This document shows, piece after piece, positions 61,430 to 64,000 of a stretch of DNA of 64,000 nucleotides. The stretch's first letter is position 1. The number at the start of each line of letters is the position of its first letter. A program made the position numbers and the translations under genes. The notes under the pieces are model-generated. The model did no database searches. It was not told the origin of the DNA and worked only from the letters and a program-made list of their open reading frames with translations. Source of the DNA: Flavobacterium covae (GTDB lineage: Bacteria; Bacteroidota; Bacteroidia; Flavobacteriales; Flavobacteriaceae); NCBI GenBank assembly GCA_019565575.1, contig CP067379.1:744001-808000 (forward strand), read 5' to 3'.

Positions 61430-62499
61430 GTGAAACGATTTTTTAACAAATTTAATTATTTAACCAAAATAGATGTAAGAATCTTTTTAGGTTTTGGACT
61501 TTTAATCCTTTTAGGATTTGGAATATTCCTATTTAAATATTCTCGTCATATAGATTGTAACACTGGTAACTTTCTAATTACAGCTGACGAGTTCAAGCCT
61601 GATGAGGTAGTAGAATTTTTTGACAATACAAAAGGAGCCTCAAGTTGGGAGTGGGATTTTGGAGATAGCACAACAGTTGACAACAGACAAAGAACATTTC
61701 ATAAATATAAAAAAGAAGGAGATTATGTTGTTAAGCTGATCGTAAACGGCAGCTGTTACTATGAAAAACTAGTAAGAATAACAAACGTTGGACAACAAAC
61801 AGGATATCTTCCCTTAATAAAAGCCCCAAACGTAGCTTTTTTAGGAGAAGTTGTTCGCTTTAGTGCTGAGAAAAACGGAGGAGAATCTTGGGAATGGAGT
61901 TTTGGCGAAACTACATCTTTAGATGCCGTTGGACAAAATGTATCCTACAAATTCAAAACAACTGGAGAAAAAAAATAACTCTAATTGTTAATGGAGACTT
62001 AGAACATATTGCCACTAAAATAATCTATGTTGCCCCTAAAGTTATTGTTGCTAAACAAAAAATAGACATGGAAACCTATGAATATGAAAAACCACATTCT
62101 ACTTTTTCCCTTCCAAGAGGAATGGCAAAAAAAGACCCTCTAGAAGACATGTTAGGATATATACCTGTCTCTCCAAAACATGACAACCATAAAGAATCAA
62201 ACGAAAAAACAAAAACAAGCGAAATCTCTAATGAACAATTTCAATTATTACTAAAACAAGTAGCAGCTCAAGTAAAAACAAAAGATGATTTCAAAGAATA
62301 TTTGTGTGGAAATTTTGAAATTCCTGTTGTTGTAAATGATGATAATGTAATGTCTTTCTCAGAATTGTGTAAATCTATCTCTGGAAAACAAATTAAAATA
62401 ACATTCTTACAACTAAACAGAAATGATAACAGCAACTGCATTCAAAACATCAATATTCAATACAAAACCAAAAAATGGATGATTTGGGTTAAAGAGTAA
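61430..62499 (+). CDS. T6SS-associated membrane protein with two PKD-like domains, frame broken once
   Basis: A single N-terminal membrane segment (IFLGFGLLILLGFGIFLF, about residues 18-35) is followed by two PKD-type repeats (SSWEWDFGDSTTVDNRQR and ESWEWSFGETTSLDAVGQN), a linker and a C-terminal helical/beta part. Adding one A in the A8 run near 61970 gives TTGEKKITLIVNGDLE and one protein of about 356 residues. The start codon may be GTG at 61430. PKD-domain membrane proteins accompany ClpV in flavobacterial T6SS-iii loci. It may correspond to TssP or TssO, but I cannot assign it. It lies 34 bp before clpV. Confidence 0.7.
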
Positions 62500-62533
62500 A
62501 AACAATTTATTTTTTATAATAGACAAACTAAAA

Positions 62534-64000
62534 ATGAATCAAGAAATTACGTACAATACAGAAGTCAATAAAGCTATAGATATTGCACAAAAAATAGGTA
62601 GAGAAAATTTAAACTCCCATTTTAATGGAGCTCACTTACTTAAAGCAATCCTTAATAGAGATTTATCCTTACTAAAACAACTAGAATCTCTAGGAATTGA
62701 TGTATATTATATTGAAGAATGGGCGGAAGTTAAAATAGAAGAATCTCCAAAATCCACTAATCAATACTATTGTGAACCAGACGAAATTATAGATGAAATA
62801 TTTGCCGAAGCAGATTCTATTAGAGAAGAACTAAAAGAAGATGAAATAACATTATTACATGTAATGACCGCCATTTGCACCCCTGGCGTTGCATTTAGTT
62901 TTGAAAAAATGAAATCATTTCCTATAACAAGAAATGATTTAATTAAAGATACTTTTACAAGTACTTCAAAAAATCTTTCAACTTTCAACAAAAATGGCTT
63001 TTTACAAAAGTATTGTATAGACAAAAACCAAGAAATTAGATTAAAAAACAAAAAAGAATTACTAATAGGTAGAGATTTAGAAATCAATAACATTACCGAA
63101 ATACTTTGTAGATACAGTAAACAAAATGTAATTATACTAGGAGATTCTGGTATTGGAAAGACATCCTTAATAGAAGGTTTTGTTCAAAAAGTATTACTCA
63201 ATCAAATCCCTGACTTACTATCTCAAATAGAAATTTTTGAACTTGATATGGGAGCCTTAGTTGCAGGAGCATCTTATAAAGGAGAAATAGAAGACCGAAT
63301 AAAAAATATTGCGCAAGAACTTAAGCATATCCCTAAATCTATTTTGATAATAGAAGAATTTCACTCCCTATTTGGAGGCAATGGTTCCGACACAAACATA
63401 GTAAATTTACTAAAAAGTGAACTATCTAAAGGGCTTACAATCCTAGCTACCTCAACAATAGAAGAGTACACCAAAAAAATCGAAAAAGAACAAACCCTAT
63501 CAGGAATGTTCGAACTCATTAAATTGGAAGAAAAAGAGGACGAAACCCATTTTAGAATGTTGAAACAAACATTGCAAGATTACCAAAAACATCATGGAAT
63601 AACAATAGATGATGCTACTATAAAGGAAGCAATCCGATTTTCAAAACGATACATGAAAGAAAAAAGTCTACCAGCTTCTGCAATAGACTTGATAGATCAT
63701 ACCATGTCAGTACTTAAAACAACTGGAGATACTTTCATAAATGAAAGAGAGCATTTACTTAATCAAATTAAAAATATTGAGGAAAATATTGGAGAAATAG
63801 AAGAAGATGAATTAATGCAAAAGGCTGAATGGTTTCTAAATGATTTATTAAGCAAAACAAACTTTCTTTATACCACTTCAAATCATGACATTAATATTAA
63901 AAATTTACACTTTGAAGGAATTCCTGAAATTTTAAATTTCTGTCGAAAATATATTGAAACACTTGAAAAAATAGCTAATGAAAAAAGAACCCATATTACA
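62534..64000 (+). CDS. clpV: ClpV (TssH) AAA+ ATPase of T6SS, 3' end outside the window
   Basis: It recycles the contracted TssB/TssC sheath. The frame is open from the ATG at 62534 to the right edge (489 codons). A Clp-N repeat domain (about residues 1-150: NSHFNGAHLLKAILN, ITLLHVMTAICTPG) precedes AAA domain 1 with Walker A LGDSGIGKTSLIEG, pore-region GASYKGEIEDR, and Walker B ILIIEEFHSLFG. The second AAA domain lies beyond the edge. Walker B has Glu-Glu where Asp-Glu is usual. The neighbouring T6SS genes favour ClpV over ClpB. Confidence 0.85.
   Translation, partial: MNQEITYNTEVNKAIDIAQKIGRENLNSHFNGAHLLKAILNRDLSLLKQLESLGIDVYYIEEWAEVKIEESPKSTNQYYCEPDEIIDEIFAEADSIREELKEDEITLLHVMTAICTPGVAFSFEKMKSFPITRNDLIKDTFTSTSKNLSTFNKNGFLQKYCIDKNQEIRLKNKKELLIGRDLEINNITEILCRYSKQNVIILGDSGIGKTSLIEGFVQKVLLNQIPDLLSQIEIFELDMGALVAGASYKGEIEDRIKNIAQELKHIPKSILIIEEFHSLFGGNGSDTNIVNLLKSELSKGLTILATSTIEEYTKKIEKEQTLSGMFELIKLEEKEDETHFRMLKQTLQDYQKHHGITIDDATIKEAIRFSKRYMKEKSLPASAIDLIDHTMSVLKTTGDTFINEREHLLNQIKNIEENIGEIEEDELMQKAEWFLNDLLSKTNFLYTTSNHDINIKNLHFEGIPEILNFCRKYIETLEKIANEKRTHIT

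Noticed and set aside
62767..63093. A 108-codon minus-strand open frame inside the ClpV region
   Set aside because: It lies opposite the conserved ClpV frame that runs unbroken from 62534 to the edge, so it is a shadow.

Overview
The window looks like chromosome of a flavobacterium (Bacteroidota, Flavobacteriaceae). The DNA is AT-rich. Several genes are preceded by a TAnnTTTG promoter element. A secreted protein carries a type IX secretion C-terminal sorting domain, there is a thiamine-riboswitch TonB receptor, and the right end encodes the Bacteroidota form of the type VI secretion system (T6SS-iii). I cannot name the genus with confidence.

Layout. 1-3515 (minus): an efflux operon (SDR oxidoreductase, TetR regulator, TolC, periplasmic adaptor running off the left edge). 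3704-9476: polyprenyl synthetase, a PhoD-like phosphatase, an MFS transporter coupled to a coiled-coil membrane protein, and a small outer-membrane protein. 9613-13638: sucA-sucB of the 2-oxoglutarate dehydrogenase complex. 13773-17504: a single-chain restriction-modification enzyme between two copies of one terminator. 17560-25875: MFS transporter, LpxH, a PI-PLC-like lipoprotein, a TPP riboswitch with its TonB receptor, a 2-hydroxyacid dehydrogenase, and a type IX cargo protein. 26334-39759: crotonase, NtrY-like kinase, and a large heme region (hemJ, hemH, AraC regulator, hemA, hemC, hemD, hemE, hemF, hemB) with outer-membrane DUF genes in between. 39838-50067: O6-alkylguanine repair, exonuclease, Gate-domain transporter, Ig-like lipoprotein, comF, glyS, thiL, plus a decayed transposase. 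50426-64000: T6SS-iii genes in two divergent blocks.

T6SS region. The minus-strand block reads NlpC/P60 lipoprotein, TssG-like, TssN-like, LysM protein, DUF4280 PAAR-like tip, small beta protein, DUF2235 (Tle1-like) lipase effector, then four tandem DUF2931 lipoproteins. These four are best explained as immunity proteins. They share a scaffold and identical 64-bp spacers but differ by exchanged internal blocks. The plus-strand block starts with a PKD protein and ClpV (TssH), which runs off the right edge.

Sequence quality. At least 35 reading-frame breaks occur, including in genes expected to be essential or important (glyS, hemB, hemC-linked hemD, hemF). Most are one missing base in runs of five or more A/T. 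Six are an extra base that turns CTGAAG into CTGGAAG (or CTTCAG into CTTCCAG). I read these mainly as sequencing or assembly errors. I therefore give whole-gene coordinates for interrupted genes and state each break. The in-frame TAG in tssN is a different kind of change and may be real.
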